A DNA stretch of 64,000 nucleotides from Jiangella mangrovi (GTDB lineage Bacteria; Actinomycetota; Actinomycetes; Jiangellales; Jiangellaceae), in the NCBI RefSeq assembly GCF_014204975.1, contig NZ_JACHMM010000001.1:4154001-4218000 (forward strand), read 5' to 3'. Below the pieces are notes generated by a model. That model had not been told where the DNA came from, searched no databases, and saw only the letters and a program-made list of their open reading frames with translations. Positions 25,983-34,070 of this stretch are shown here, one piece after another (position 1 is the first letter of the stretch; each line of letters starts with the position of its first letter). Both the position numbers and the translations under genes were made by a program.

Positions 25983-26822
25983 GTGACCACCGTCGAGCTC
26001 CCCCCGACCGATCTGCTCTCCACCGACGACGTCGCCCGCTTCGCCGAGTCCTTCGCCTGTCTGGCCGATCCCACCCGTGTCCGCCTGCTGCACGCCGTCG
26101 CGACGGCGCCGGGCGGCCGGACCGTGGGCGAGCTGACCGAGCGGCTCGGCATCAGCCAGTCGACCTGTTCCCACCACGTCCGCAAGCTCTCCGACGTCGG
26201 CTTCGTCCACGTCGACAAGCAGGGCCCGTTCAGCCGCATCACCGTCAACGAGGCTTGCATCATCGGGCTGCCGCACATGGCCGACGTCGTCATGGGCGCG
26301 CTGGCCACCCGCCCCCGCCACCCCGAGGACGTCCCCGGCGGCGTCACCGTCCGCGAGCTGCGCCTCGACGACTGGCCGGCCGTACGCCGCATCTACCAGG
26401 AGGGCCTCGACACCGGCATCGCGACGTTCGACACCACCGTCCCGCCGAGCACCCGGCTGGCCGCCCGCTGGCTGCCCGGGCACCGCTGGGTCGCCGAGGC
26501 CGACGGCGCCGTCGTCGGCTGGACGGCGGTCGCCCAGGCGTCGTCGCGCGACTGCTACCGCGGTGTCGGCGAGACGTCGGTGTACGTCGACCGCGCGCAC
26601 CGCGGCCGCGGCGTCGGCAAGGCACTGCTGTTCACGCAGGTCACGGCCGCCGACCGGGCCGGGCTCTGGACCCTGCAGACGTCGGTGTTCAGCGTGAACC
26701 GGGCCGGGCTGTCGCTGCACCACCAGGCCGGCTACCGCACGGTCGGGGTGCGCGAGAAGTTCGCCCAGCGCGACGGCGTCTGGCACGACTGCATCCTCCT
26801 GGAGCGCCGCCGCTCCGGCTGA
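25983..26822 (+). CDS. ArsR HTH-GNAT acetyltransferase fusion
   Basis: A 279-residue two-domain protein. Residues 1-105 form an ArsR winged helix (LADPTRVRLLHAVA... ISQSTCSHHVRKLSDVGFV). Residues 115-279 form a GNAT acetyltransferase of the phosphinothricin/ArsN type (ETSVYVDRAHRGRGVGKALL, the acetyl-CoA loop). Fused ArsR-ArsN-like proteins have been linked to arsinothricin-type or herbicide detoxification; that role is inferred. The GTG at 25983 has no SD. Confidence 0.85.
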   Translation: MTTVELPPTDLLSTDDVARFAESFACLADPTRVRLLHAVATAPGGRTVGELTERLGISQSTCSHHVRKLSDVGFVHVDKQGPFSRITVNEACIIGLPHMADVVMGALATRPRHPEDVPGGVTVRELRLDDWPAVRRIYQEGLDTGIATFDTTVPPSTRLAARWLPGHRWVAEADGAVVGWTAVAQASSRDCYRGVGETSVYVDRAHRGRGVGKALLFTQVTAADRAGLWTLQTSVFSVNRAGLSLHHQAGYRTVGVREKFAQRDGVWHDCILLERRRSG

Positions 26823-26856
26823 GCGTCGCGACGCCCCTTCGCGCCCGGACCGGCTC

Positions 26857-26885
26857 TTGACGGCATCGTTCAACGATCCTTCAAT
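26857..26885 (+). promoter_or_regulatory. pxpBA promoter with GntR/FCD operator (site 1)
   Basis: A -35 TTGACG (26857-26862), a 17-bp spacer and a -10 TTCAAT (26880-26885). The spacer contains TCGTTCAACGA (26866-26876), which fits the FadR/FCD consensus TNGTNNNACNA. The surrounding TCCTTCAAT matches the other two sites when read in the opposite orientation. Repressor binding here would block RNA polymerase. Confidence 0.72.
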
Positions 26886-26921
26886 AGAGGGACGACCCGG
26901 CGAATGGCGCGAAGGGCCACG

Positions 26922-27563
26922 ATGCCAGCGAACGACCTGCGAGTCCTGCCCTGCGGCGATGCCGCGATCCTGGTCGACCTGGACGACCTCGAGCGCGTGC
27001 TGGCCCTGCACGCCACCCTCACCCAGGAGCCGCCCGCCGGTGTCGTCGACCTCGTCCCGGCCGCCAGCACGCTGCTCGTCGTCTTCGACCCCGCCAGCAC
27101 CACCCGGGCCCGGCTCACCGATGACATCGTCCGCCGCCCGCCGCACACCGCGGCCGCCCGCCCGCGCCCGCTGGTCGAGATCGGTGTGCGCTACGACGGC
27201 GCCGACCTCGACGACGTCGCGGCGCACACCGGGCTGACCCGGGCGGAGGTGGTCCGGCGGCACACGGCGCCGGAGTACACCGTCGCCTTCAACGGCTTCG
27301 CGCCCGGCTTCGCCTACCTCACCGGCATGGACCCGGCGCTGACGGTACCGCGGCGCACCTCGCCGCGCACCCGGGTGCCGGCCGGCTCGGTGGCCGTCGC
27401 CGACCGCTACTCCGGCATCTACCCGCGCCAGGCACCGGGCGGCTGGCAGCTCGTCGGCCACACCGACATCGTTCTCTGGGACCTCGACCGCACACCGCCG
27501 GCACTGCTGCTGCCGGGCACGCGGGTCCGGTTCCTCGACCTCACGGAAGGCGGACCCGAGTGA
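26922..27563 (+). CDS. pxpB: 5-oxoprolinase subunit PxpB (KipI family)
   Basis: A 213-residue subunit of the ATP-dependent 5-oxoprolinase PxpABC, which converts pyroglutamate to glutamate. Family features are the start DLRVLPCGDAAILVDL, the FNGFAPGFAYLTGMD motif near residue 125 and RQAPGGWQLVGHTD near 165. ATG 26922 is preferred over ATG 26904 because GAAGGG lies five bases before it. It is coupled to pxpA by a GTGA overlap and lies downstream of operator site 1. Confidence 0.9.
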   Translation: MPANDLRVLPCGDAAILVDLDDLERVLALHATLTQEPPAGVVDLVPAASTLLVVFDPASTTRARLTDDIVRRPPHTAAARPRPLVEIGVRYDGADLDDVAAHTGLTRAEVVRRHTAPEYTVAFNGFAPGFAYLTGMDPALTVPRRTSPRTRVPAGSVAVADRYSGIYPRQAPGGWQLVGHTDIVLWDLDRTPPALLLPGTRVRFLDLTEGGPE

Positions 27564-28321
27564 CCGACGCCCTCGACCTCAACTGCGACCTCGGCGAGGG
27601 TTTCGGCGCCTGGACGATGGGCGACGACGATGCCCTCCTCGACCTCGTGAGCAGTGCCAACGTCGCCTGCGGCTTCCACGCCGGCGATCCGACGATCATG
27701 CGGACCGTGTGCGAGCGGGCCGGCGCCCGCGGCGTGACGGTGGGGGCGCACGTGGGCTACCAGGACCTCGCCGGGTTCGGCCGCCGGCCCATCGGCATCA
27801 GCGCCGCCGAGCTGACCGACCACGTCCTCTACCAGCTGGCCGCGCTCGACGGCATCGCGCGCAGCACCGGAACCCAGGTCCGCTACGTCAAGCCGCACGG
27901 CGCGCTCTACAACGCCATCGTCCGCGACGCCGACCAGGCCGGCGCCGTCGTCGACGCCGTCCGCAGCTACGACCCGCGGCTGACGATCCTGGGGCTGCCG
28001 GGATCGGAGGTGCTCCGGATCGCCTCGGTCCACGGGGTGCCGACGGCGGCCGAGGCGTTCGGCGACCGCGCCTACCACGCCGACGGCCGGCTCGTGTCGC
28101 GGCAGCGCCCGGGCTCGGTCGTCACGGACCCCGACGAGGTGGCCGAGCGCTGCCTGCGCCTCGCCACGACCGGCGAGGTGGTGAGCATCGAGGGCGACCC
28201 GGTGAAGGTGCGCGCCCGGTCCCTGTGCATCCACGGCGACACCCCGGGCGCCGTCGAGCTGGTGCGCCGGGTCCGCGAGGTGCTGACCGCCCACGGCGTC
28301 GCGATCGCCGCCTTCGCTTGA
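27560..28321 (+). CDS. pxpA: 5-oxoprolinase subunit PxpA (LamB/YcsF family)
   Basis: A 253-residue subunit carrying the LamB/YcsF signature LNCDLGEGFGAWTMGDD at its start, then ACGFHAGDP and VKPHGALYN. It works with PxpB and PxpC. The GTG start overlaps the pxpB stop. A strong hairpin follows before the convergent gene. Confidence 0.93.
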   Translation: MTDALDLNCDLGEGFGAWTMGDDDALLDLVSSANVACGFHAGDPTIMRTVCERAGARGVTVGAHVGYQDLAGFGRRPIGISAAELTDHVLYQLAALDGIARSTGTQVRYVKPHGALYNAIVRDADQAGAVVDAVRSYDPRLTILGLPGSEVLRIASVHGVPTAAEAFGDRAYHADGRLVSRQRPGSVVTDPDEVAERCLRLATTGEVVSIEGDPVKVRARSLCIHGDTPGAVELVRRVREVLTAHGVAIAAFA

Positions 28322-28339
28322 TTCAGTGACGGCGTGACA

Positions 28340-28372
28340 CCGGGTGGCCGCGGGGTCTCCGCGGCCACCCGG
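28340..28372. terminator. Bidirectional hairpin terminator
   Basis: A perfect 14-bp GC-rich stem, CCGGGTGGCCGCGG and its complement, around GGTCT. It lies between the convergent pxpA and pyroglutamyl-peptidase-like genes. No U-tract is seen, as is usual in actinobacteria. Confidence 0.8.
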
Positions 28373-28395
28373 GGGCTTGACGGCGATCAGCCCAC

Positions 28396-30699
28396 TCAGC
28401 GCGGCGGGTCGCCGATGTCGCGGAACGTCTGCATGATCGCCCGGATGCCGAACTGCGCGACCCAGTGCGAGACGTCGTAGCCCAGCTCGGAGTCCTCCAG
28501 CGTCCAGAGATCCGGCCGGCTGACCTGGTAGCGGATCAGGTCGGTGAAGTTGGACCGGTGCTGGACGTTGCCGGTCGCCTCGTAGATGTGCCACAGCGCG
28601 TACGCCCGGCTGAAGTTCAGCGCGTGCGAGTGGTTGCGCACCGGGGCGATCACCGGGTCGATCCAGAGGTCCGACGGGACCCGCTCCTCCACCCAGGCCT
28701 TCAGGGTGGCGGCCGGAACGTCCCAGGTCTGCGCCACCGCGGCGATCCGCATGAGGCACGGCGGGAAGAACTCACGGTGGTCCTGGGTGGTGTCCGCCGA
28801 GACCGGGCAGCGGGTGTCCAGCACGGGGTTGAGCAGGATCCGCTCGGTCTGCTGGTGCACGAACGCCGCCAGCTCCTCGTCGCCGGTGTACTCCGCCCAC
28901 AGCTTCAGGTGGATCAGCGCCCAGGACACGTTCGGGTAGTTGGGCACGAGCACCCGGTCGATCATCTGCTGCGGGGTCAGCCCGGTCACCAGCGTCCGGA
29001 TGCGGGCGACGGCCTCGTCGGCCAGCGGGCGCATGTCGTAGTTCCCCGTGGTCTCCTCGCGCTCCTTCTGGAAGGCCAGGTACCAGGAGAAGCCGTACGG
29101 GTTCTCGCTGTTGGTGATCCGCCCGCGCATGTACGCCAGCTCGGCCGTGATCGACTCCGGGGTGATCTTCGACTGGACGACGTCCAGGTAGCGCTGGTCG
29201 TCGGTGAGGCCGTAGAGCGCCTGCAGCGAGTAGGCGCCGTGGACCGCCGAGTGCCAGTCGTAACAGCCGTCGAAGATCTGGCTGTTGGTGTCGTAGGCGT
29301 CGTTCTGGACGAAGCAGTGCTCGACCGGCTCGATCAGCTGCTCGATCATCTCGACCCGGTCGGCCTGGAAGCCCGCCCAGGAGTTGCGCTCCTGGGTGGC
29401 CTCGGCGGCGGCCTTCACGAGCGCGACGCCCTGGTCGGCGATGTCGTGTCGACGCTGCTGGGTGGCGGGGTCGATGAGCAGGGACCGGTCGCTCGGGTAC
29501 GTCTGCGCCGGCGTGTGCAGGTGCCCGCCCGGCACGTCGGTGGCCCTGAGCCCCAGGCGGACGCGGTTGGACCGGTACATGCTCTCGTTGGACAGGTAGT
29601 TCCCGCCGCCGCCGGAGCGCGCCGCCGACCCCTCCGTCGGGCCGTTGTTGTGGCAGGTCTGGGCGGTCTGCCCGGCCAGCACCTCGCAGATGCGCGGGTT
29701 GAGCTGGACGGCGAACGGCGTCGTCCCGGCCGCCACCATCGCCTCGTGCGGAAGCGTGGTCTCGATGAACTCCGCCGGCTCCGGCATCGGCCAGGTGGCG
29801 ACCTCAGGGACCACCTCCGGCTCACCCTCGTTGTTGTTGTCGTCCGAGCCGCCGCGCCAGCGCCCGGCCCACTGCTCGATGTTGAAGCTGCCGCCCTGGC
29901 TGATCGTCATGATCATGTCGGCGCGCTGCGGGCTGTCCGAGCGCAGGTGCGGGCCGAACGCGTCCTCGACGATGCCCGCGTCGAAGCCGCTCCACGTCAC
30001 CGGCAGGGTCACCGCCTCGATCGCGATGAGTCCCTCGTCGGTCTCGTAGCGCAGCCCGTCGAGCTGCAGCGCCGTCACGCCGGACGGGTTGGACCGCCGC
30101 GGCTCGGTCTGCAGCGTGTACGGGTCGAAACCGCTCACCAGCACCCGGGTGACGTCGGCACCCTCGGGGAAGTCGGTGCTGTCGATGCCGCGGGCGTTGT
30201 AGACGAACGCCTTGATCAGCTCGGCCCGCTCCTCGTCGGAGATCGGGAAGCCGGGGTCCCACTGGCGCAGCGCCCGGGTCGCCGAGAGGTGCGCCCAGTA
30301 GAGCGGGCGGTCGTCGTAGCTGTCGATCCAGCCGAGGCTGGGGCGGCTCGGGCCCTGGGCCCGCTGGATGGCGCTGCGCCACAGCGTCGCGCCGTGCTGC
30401 TCGGCCAGCATGGTGGCCGAGCGCAGGTTGGGCGCGGCGCACAGCTGGGTCGCGAACCGATCGACGTTGCGCTGGAAGCCGCCGGCCGCGAGCAACTGCT
30501 CCGAGGCCGGCGCGGCGCCGGGCACCGTCGGAACGGTCAGCCGCGACTCCTCCACCGTCGCCGGCAGGTCCGTGTCGTAACAGTCAGCCGAGCGTGGTGC
30601 CGCCGTCGCGCCGGGCGCGGCGAGGAGCGCCAGAGCTAGGGCCGAGATCCCGATGACCGAAGCCGCGCTCCGGTATCGCCGTGTCTTGTTCACGGGCAT
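28396..30699 (-). CDS. Secreted pyroglutamyl-peptidase-I-like / DUF2891 fusion
   Basis: An exported protein of about 767 residues. The signal peptide is ASVIGISALALALLAAPGATAAP. About residues 165-430 resemble pyroglutamyl peptidase I: VLVSGFDPY, LPVTWSG, ISQGGSFNIEQ (equivalent of the catalytic Glu region), GNYLSNESMY and PGGHLHTP (His region). In bacterial PCP-I the GxxxCN position holds the catalytic Cys; here it is Ser (YLSN). The C-terminal half is DUF2891, with the hallmark FDGCYDWHSAVHGAYSL. An operator lies upstream. Starts are uncertain: ATG 30699 touches its SD, GTG 30693 has ideal spacing, and GTG 30828 has a strong SD but would bury the signal peptide. Confidence 0.8.
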   Translation of the reverse strand: MPVNKTRRYRSAASVIGISALALALLAAPGATAAPRSADCYDTDLPATVEESRLTVPTVPGAAPASEQLLAAGGFQRNVDRFATQLCAAPNLRSATMLAEQHGATLWRSAIQRAQGPSRPSLGWIDSYDDRPLYWAHLSATRALRQWDPGFPISDEERAELIKAFVYNARGIDSTDFPEGADVTRVLVSGFDPYTLQTEPRRSNPSGVTALQLDGLRYETDEGLIAIEAVTLPVTWSGFDAGIVEDAFGPHLRSDSPQRADMIMTISQGGSFNIEQWAGRWRGGSDDNNNEGEPEVVPEVATWPMPEPAEFIETTLPHEAMVAAGTTPFAVQLNPRICEVLAGQTAQTCHNNGPTEGSAARSGGGGNYLSNESMYRSNRVRLGLRATDVPGGHLHTPAQTYPSDRSLLIDPATQQRRHDIADQGVALVKAAAEATQERNSWAGFQADRVEMIEQLIEPVEHCFVQNDAYDTNSQIFDGCYDWHSAVHGAYSLQALYGLTDDQRYLDVVQSKITPESITAELAYMRGRITNSENPYGFSWYLAFQKEREETTGNYDMRPLADEAVARIRTLVTGLTPQQMIDRVLVPNYPNVSWALIHLKLWAEYTGDEELAAFVHQQTERILLNPVLDTRCPVSADTTQDHREFFPPCLMRIAAVAQTWDVPAATLKAWVEERVPSDLWIDPVIAPVRNHSHALNFSRAYALWHIYEATGNVQHRSNFTDLIRYQVSRPDLWTLEDSELGYDVSHWVAQFGIRAIMQTFRDIGDPPR

Positions 30700-30868
30700 C
30701 CCTTCTCGAGTGGCAGCGGCGGCGCGCACTCCGGCGCCGCCGCGGGACGGCTGCCGGCCGCCGCTGGCCGTCCGGCCTTGATCCGAGTCCGGCGAGCCGG
30801 AAGAGGGGGTGCCGAGCTGATCCGCCACAGCTCCTCCTCAGAGGCGCGCGAACGACCCGATGGCCGGA

Positions 30869-30898
30869 ACTGTAGGGGTTGTTGAACAATCCTTCAAT
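30869..30898 (-). promoter_or_regulatory. Promoter with GntR/FCD operator (site 2)
   Basis: Read on the minus strand: -35 TTGAAG, 17-bp spacer, -10 TACAGT. The spacer holds the perfect 11-base element TTGTTCAACAA (30879-30889), which fits TNGTNNNACNA. This drives the secreted pyroglutamyl-peptidase-like gene. Confidence 0.75.
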
Positions 30899-30972
30899 AC
30901 CTTCGCCCGCATGTGGGCCAAAAGTGCAGTCTCACATCACAGTGGGCGGGCCGGCGGCGGCGCACATGCGAC

Positions 30973-31008
30973 GAGGCCCGCCGCGACCACCTGGTCGCCG
31001 CGGGCCTC
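30973..31008. terminator. Hairpin terminator downstream of gntR
   Basis: Arms GAGGCCCGC and GCGGGCCTC, one C-C mismatch, then GCGACC and GGTCGC around an ACCT loop. It lies 30 bases after the minus-strand regulator stop. Confidence 0.75.
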
Positions 31009-31038
31009 GCCCGGGCCTCGCTCGCGTCGGAGCCGCGT

Positions 31039-31803
31039 TCAGCGGCCGGCCTGCACCGCCTCCAGCTGCGCGAACGCCTCGATGAGCTGCCGCTCGGCGT
31101 CGTTGAGATACTCGTCCAGCGCCCGCTCGGCCAGCTCGATCTGCCCGGCGCGGAGCAGGTCGGCGATCTGGCCGTGCCGCTTCTGGTACGGCGCGTGGAA
31201 CGTCTTCGGCGCGTCCATGATGTGGAAGGCCAGCCGCAGCTCGGCAAGCAGCTGGCGCATGATGTCGTCGATGCGCGGGCTGCCGGCCAGACCGGCGATG
31301 GCCTGGTGGACGTGCATGTTCGCGGTGCCGACGTCGCGCCAGCGCTCCTCGGCCGCGGCGGCCGCACCTTCGGCCAGCGCCGCCTCGAGTCTGGCCATAG
31401 CGCCTGGTGGGGCGTGCGGCGCGTTGCGCAGTGCCGCGGACTCGAGCAGCCGGCGCACCCGGTAGAGGTCGGCGACGTCGGTCGCGTCGAGCACCCGGAC
31501 GAACACCCCCCGGCCCAGCTCGTGCGTGGCCAGCCGCTCGTGCAGGAGCAGCCGGAACGCCTCTCGCAGGGTGTTGCGCGACACCCCGAGCGCCGTGCCG
31601 ATGGCGTCCTCGGACAGCCGCGTCCCCGGTGGCAGCAGCCCTTCGGTGATCCGGGCGCGCAGGATCTCCGCCACCCGCTGGGCAGTACTGGACCGGCCGA
31701 GAGCCGCCCGGTCGACCGCGAGCTCGCCCATCCAGTCCGCTGGCGCGGTCAGCGCCGCCGATGCATCCATGGTCCCCATTTCACCAAGGTTACGCATTCT
31801 CAC
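31039..31803 (-). CDS. GntR-family regulator, FCD subfamily; predicted 5-oxoproline regulon repressor
   Basis: A protein of about 254 residues with an N-terminal GntR winged helix (RITEGLLPPGTRLSEDAIGTALGVSRNTLREAFRLL) and a C-terminal all-helical FCD effector domain with His/Asp metal-site candidates (HVHQAIAG, KRHGQI). Operators fitting the FCD consensus occur at its own divergent promoter, before pxpB and before the secreted peptidase. The effector is probably 5-oxoproline or a related compound (inference). GTG 31803, ATG 31797 and ATG 31779 are alternative starts. Confidence 0.88.
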   Translation of the reverse strand: MRMRNLGEMGTMDASAALTAPADWMGELAVDRAALGRSSTAQRVAEILRARITEGLLPPGTRLSEDAIGTALGVSRNTLREAFRLLLHERLATHELGRGVFVRVLDATDVADLYRVRRLLESAALRNAPHAPPGAMARLEAALAEGAAAAAEERWRDVGTANMHVHQAIAGLAGSPRIDDIMRQLLAELRLAFHIMDAPKTFHAPYQKRHGQIADLLRAGQIELAERALDEYLNDAERQLIEAFAQLEAVQAGR

Positions 31804-31817
31804 AAGCGGATCCAGCT

Positions 31818-31847
31818 ATTGAAGGATCGTTGAACAATCCCTAGAGT
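31818..31847 (+). promoter_or_regulatory. ABC operon promoter with GntR/FCD operator (site 3)
   Basis: -35 TTGAAG (31819-31824), 17-bp spacer, -10 TAGAGT (31842-31847). TCGTTGAACAA (31827-31837) is centred in the spacer. The complement of the left end gives TTCAAT, a possible -10 for gntR on the other strand, so one site may control both directions. Confidence 0.75.
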
Positions 31848-31921
31848 AACGGGCACTTTCGGGTCTCGACGAGATCCGCGCTCGACGCACCTCTCCCCTA
31901 GAACGGCTGGAGGCACAGACG

Positions 31922-33208
31922 ATGCGCAAGTTCACGGTCCTCGTCGCGGCGGTGACGGCGGCGGCCATCCTGTCGAGCTGCGGCGAGGACTCCTCGTCCG
32001 GCGGCGCGGGCGGCTCCGCCGAGGGCGGCGCCGCGGAAGACGTCCGGATCGCCGGGCTGTGGCCGCTCAGCGGCGCCAACGCCACCCAGGGCACCGACGT
32101 CCTGCACGGCGCCGAGCTGGCGGTCGAGATCATCAACGGCGAGTATCCCGACCTGGAACTCCCCCTGGCGGCAGAGGCGGGCCTGCCGGGCCTCGACGGC
32201 GCCCAGCTCGAACTGATCACCGGCGACACCCAGGGCGACCCCGAAGTGGGCGCCAGCGAGGTCGACCGTCTGGTCACCAGCGAGGGCGTGGTCAGCATCC
32301 TCGGCTCGTACCAGTCCGGCGTCACGCTCACCGCGAGCCAGCGGGCCGAGCGCCTGGGCATCCCGTTCGTCAACGGCGCGTCGTCGTCGGTGGCGCTCAC
32401 CGACCGCGGCTTCGAGTGGTTCTTCCGCACCGGCCCGAACGACGAGACGTTCGCCCGCACGATGTTCGAGTACCTGCAGTCGATGCGCGACGCCGGCCAG
32501 GAGGTCGAGACGATCAGCGTCTTCCACAGCAACGACCAGTTCGGCAACGACGGCGCCGCCGTCACCGCCGAGGTGGCCGAGGAGCTGGGCTTCGAGGTCG
32601 TCGGCGACGTCCCGTTCGACCCCGCCGCGGCGGACCTCACCTCGCAGGTCACGCAGGTCCGCTCGCAGGACCCGGACGTGATGTTCGTGCTGGCCTACAC
32701 CGACGGCGCGATCAAGCTCATGCAGACGCTGGACCAGCTCGACTACTACCCGGCGGCGCTGCTCGCCTACGGCAGCGGCTTCGCCGACCCGGCGTTCGTC
32801 ACCGGCCTGGGCGACCTCGCCAACGGGGCGTCGTCGCGGGCGGCGTGGTCGGCCGAGATCGCCCAGCAGCGGCCGGCGGCGGCCACCGTCGCGGAGATGT
32901 TCGAGGCGGAGTACGACGCGCCGATGACGGAGAACTCGGCCCGCTCGTTCACCGCGGTGCTGGCGCTGGCGCAGGCCATCGACGCCGCCGGGTCGACGGA
33001 GCCGGGGGCCATCCGCGACGCCCTGCGCGAACTCGACGTCCCGGCCGAGGAGACGATCATGCCGTGGACCGGGATCAGCTTCGACGACACCGGCCAGAAC
33101 ACCGGCGCGCGCGGGGTCGTCGAGCAGCTGGTCGACGGCGAGTACCGGGTCATCTTCCCGGAGGAGTTCGCGACCGTGGAGCCGACCTGGCCGATGAACG
33201 GGCAGTGA
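31922..33208 (+). CDS. LIV-type ABC transporter substrate-binding lipoprotein
   Basis: A 428-residue lipoprotein with lipobox LSSC near residue 20 and a Ser/Gly linker, then a type I periplasmic-binding fold (IAGLWPLSGANATQGTD..., GAELAVEIING). It captures the substrate, predicted from context to be 5-oxoproline or a pyroglutamyl compound, although the family usually binds branched-chain amino acids or urea. GGAGG lies nine bases upstream of the ATG. First gene of the importer operon. Confidence 0.9.
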   Translation: MRKFTVLVAAVTAAAILSSCGEDSSSGGAGGSAEGGAAEDVRIAGLWPLSGANATQGTDVLHGAELAVEIINGEYPDLELPLAAEAGLPGLDGAQLELITGDTQGDPEVGASEVDRLVTSEGVVSILGSYQSGVTLTASQRAERLGIPFVNGASSSVALTDRGFEWFFRTGPNDETFARTMFEYLQSMRDAGQEVETISVFHSNDQFGNDGAAVTAEVAEELGFEVVGDVPFDPAAADLTSQVTQVRSQDPDVMFVLAYTDGAIKLMQTLDQLDYYPAALLAYGSGFADPAFVTGLGDLANGASSRAAWSAEIAQQRPAAATVAEMFEAEYDAPMTENSARSFTAVLALAQAIDAAGSTEPGAIRDALRELDVPAEETIMPWTGISFDDTGQNTGARGVVEQLVDGEYRVIFPEEFATVEPTWPMNGQ

Positions 33209-33209
33209 C

Positions 33210-34070
33210 GTGACGGACCTGATCCAGGCCGTCGTCAACGGGCTGCTCATCGGTGCGGTGTTCGCCCTGGTCGCGGTCGGCCTGACGCTGATCTACGGCG
33301 TCATGGACGTCATCAACTTCGCCCACGGCGAGATGCTGATGCTCGGCATGTACACGTCGTTCTTCGCGTGGTCGCTGCTCGGGCTGGACCCGTTGCTGTC
33401 GATCCCGATCACCGGCGTGGCGATCGCCCTGACCGGCGCGTTCATGTACTTCACCGCCGTCGGGCGGGTGCTCGGGAAGTCGCCGCTCGCGCAGGTCATG
33501 GTGACGTTCGGGCTGCAGGTGTTCCTGCGCGGCCTGGCCCAGTTCCTGTGGAAGCCCGACACCCGGACGGTCACCGACCCGCTGCTGGGCTCGGTGCGCT
33601 GGGAGATCGGCGGGGTGGTGATCGGCGGGCCGCAGCTGGCGATGGCCATCGGCGCGCTGATCACCACCGGGGCGATCGCCTGGTTCATGAGCCGCACCCG
33701 GCTCGGCGGCGCGATCCGGGCGGCCGGCGAGGACGCCCCGGCGGCCTCGCTCATGGGGATCGACCCGCGCAAGATGTACGCGCTGTGCTGGGTGATCGCC
33801 GGGCTGGTCACCGGGGTGGCCGGCGCGCTGCTGATGAACCGGTACTCCGCCTCGCCCACGGCCGGCGTCATGTTCGTGCTGATGGCGTTCGTCGTCGTGG
33901 CGTTCGGCGGCTTCGGCAGCATCTACGGCGCCGCCATCGCCGGCCTGCTGGTGGGCGTCGCCCAGGGCGTCGTCGGCCTCTACGCCCCGAGCTACACGCT
34001 GGCCGCCGCGCTCGCGCTGTACCTGCTCGTCGTCACCGTCCGGCCACAGGGACTGTTGGGGACCAGATGA
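33210..34070 (+). CDS. LIV-type ABC permease (LivH family)
   Basis: A 286-residue inner-membrane permease with about eight hydrophobic segments and the LivH-type motifs GLTLIYGVMDVINFAHGEML near the start and GIDPRKMYALCWVIAGL in the cytoplasmic loop. The GTG start is one base after the binding-protein stop, and its own stop overlaps the next start. Confidence 0.92.
   Translation: MTDLIQAVVNGLLIGAVFALVAVGLTLIYGVMDVINFAHGEMLMLGMYTSFFAWSLLGLDPLLSIPITGVAIALTGAFMYFTAVGRVLGKSPLAQVMVTFGLQVFLRGLAQFLWKPDTRTVTDPLLGSVRWEIGGVVIGGPQLAMAIGALITTGAIAWFMSRTRLGGAIRAAGEDAPAASLMGIDPRKMYALCWVIAGLVTGVAGALLMNRYSASPTAGVMFVLMAFVVVAFGGFGSIYGAAIAGLLVGVAQGVVGLYAPSYTLAAALALYLLVVTVRPQGLLGTR

Larger units (their letters stand above)
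30700..31038. other. Leader, operator and terminator region between the DUF2891 fusion and gntR
   Basis: This 339-base stretch contains the possible long 5' region of the minus-strand fusion gene, its promoter-operator (30869-30898) and a terminator hairpin for the regulator (30973-31008). No other gene is supported. Confidence 0.75.

Noticed and set aside
28465-30639. 724-codon plus-strand reading frame
   Set aside because: Antisense to the DUF2891 fusion, which has a signal peptide and conserved motifs. The ORF has an Arg/Val/Gly-skewed composition.
30700-30828. Extended N-terminus of the pyroglutamyl-peptidase-like protein starting at GTG 30828
   Set aside because: It has a good SD but would place the signal peptide after ~43 polar residues. 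Kept only as an alternative in the feature entry.
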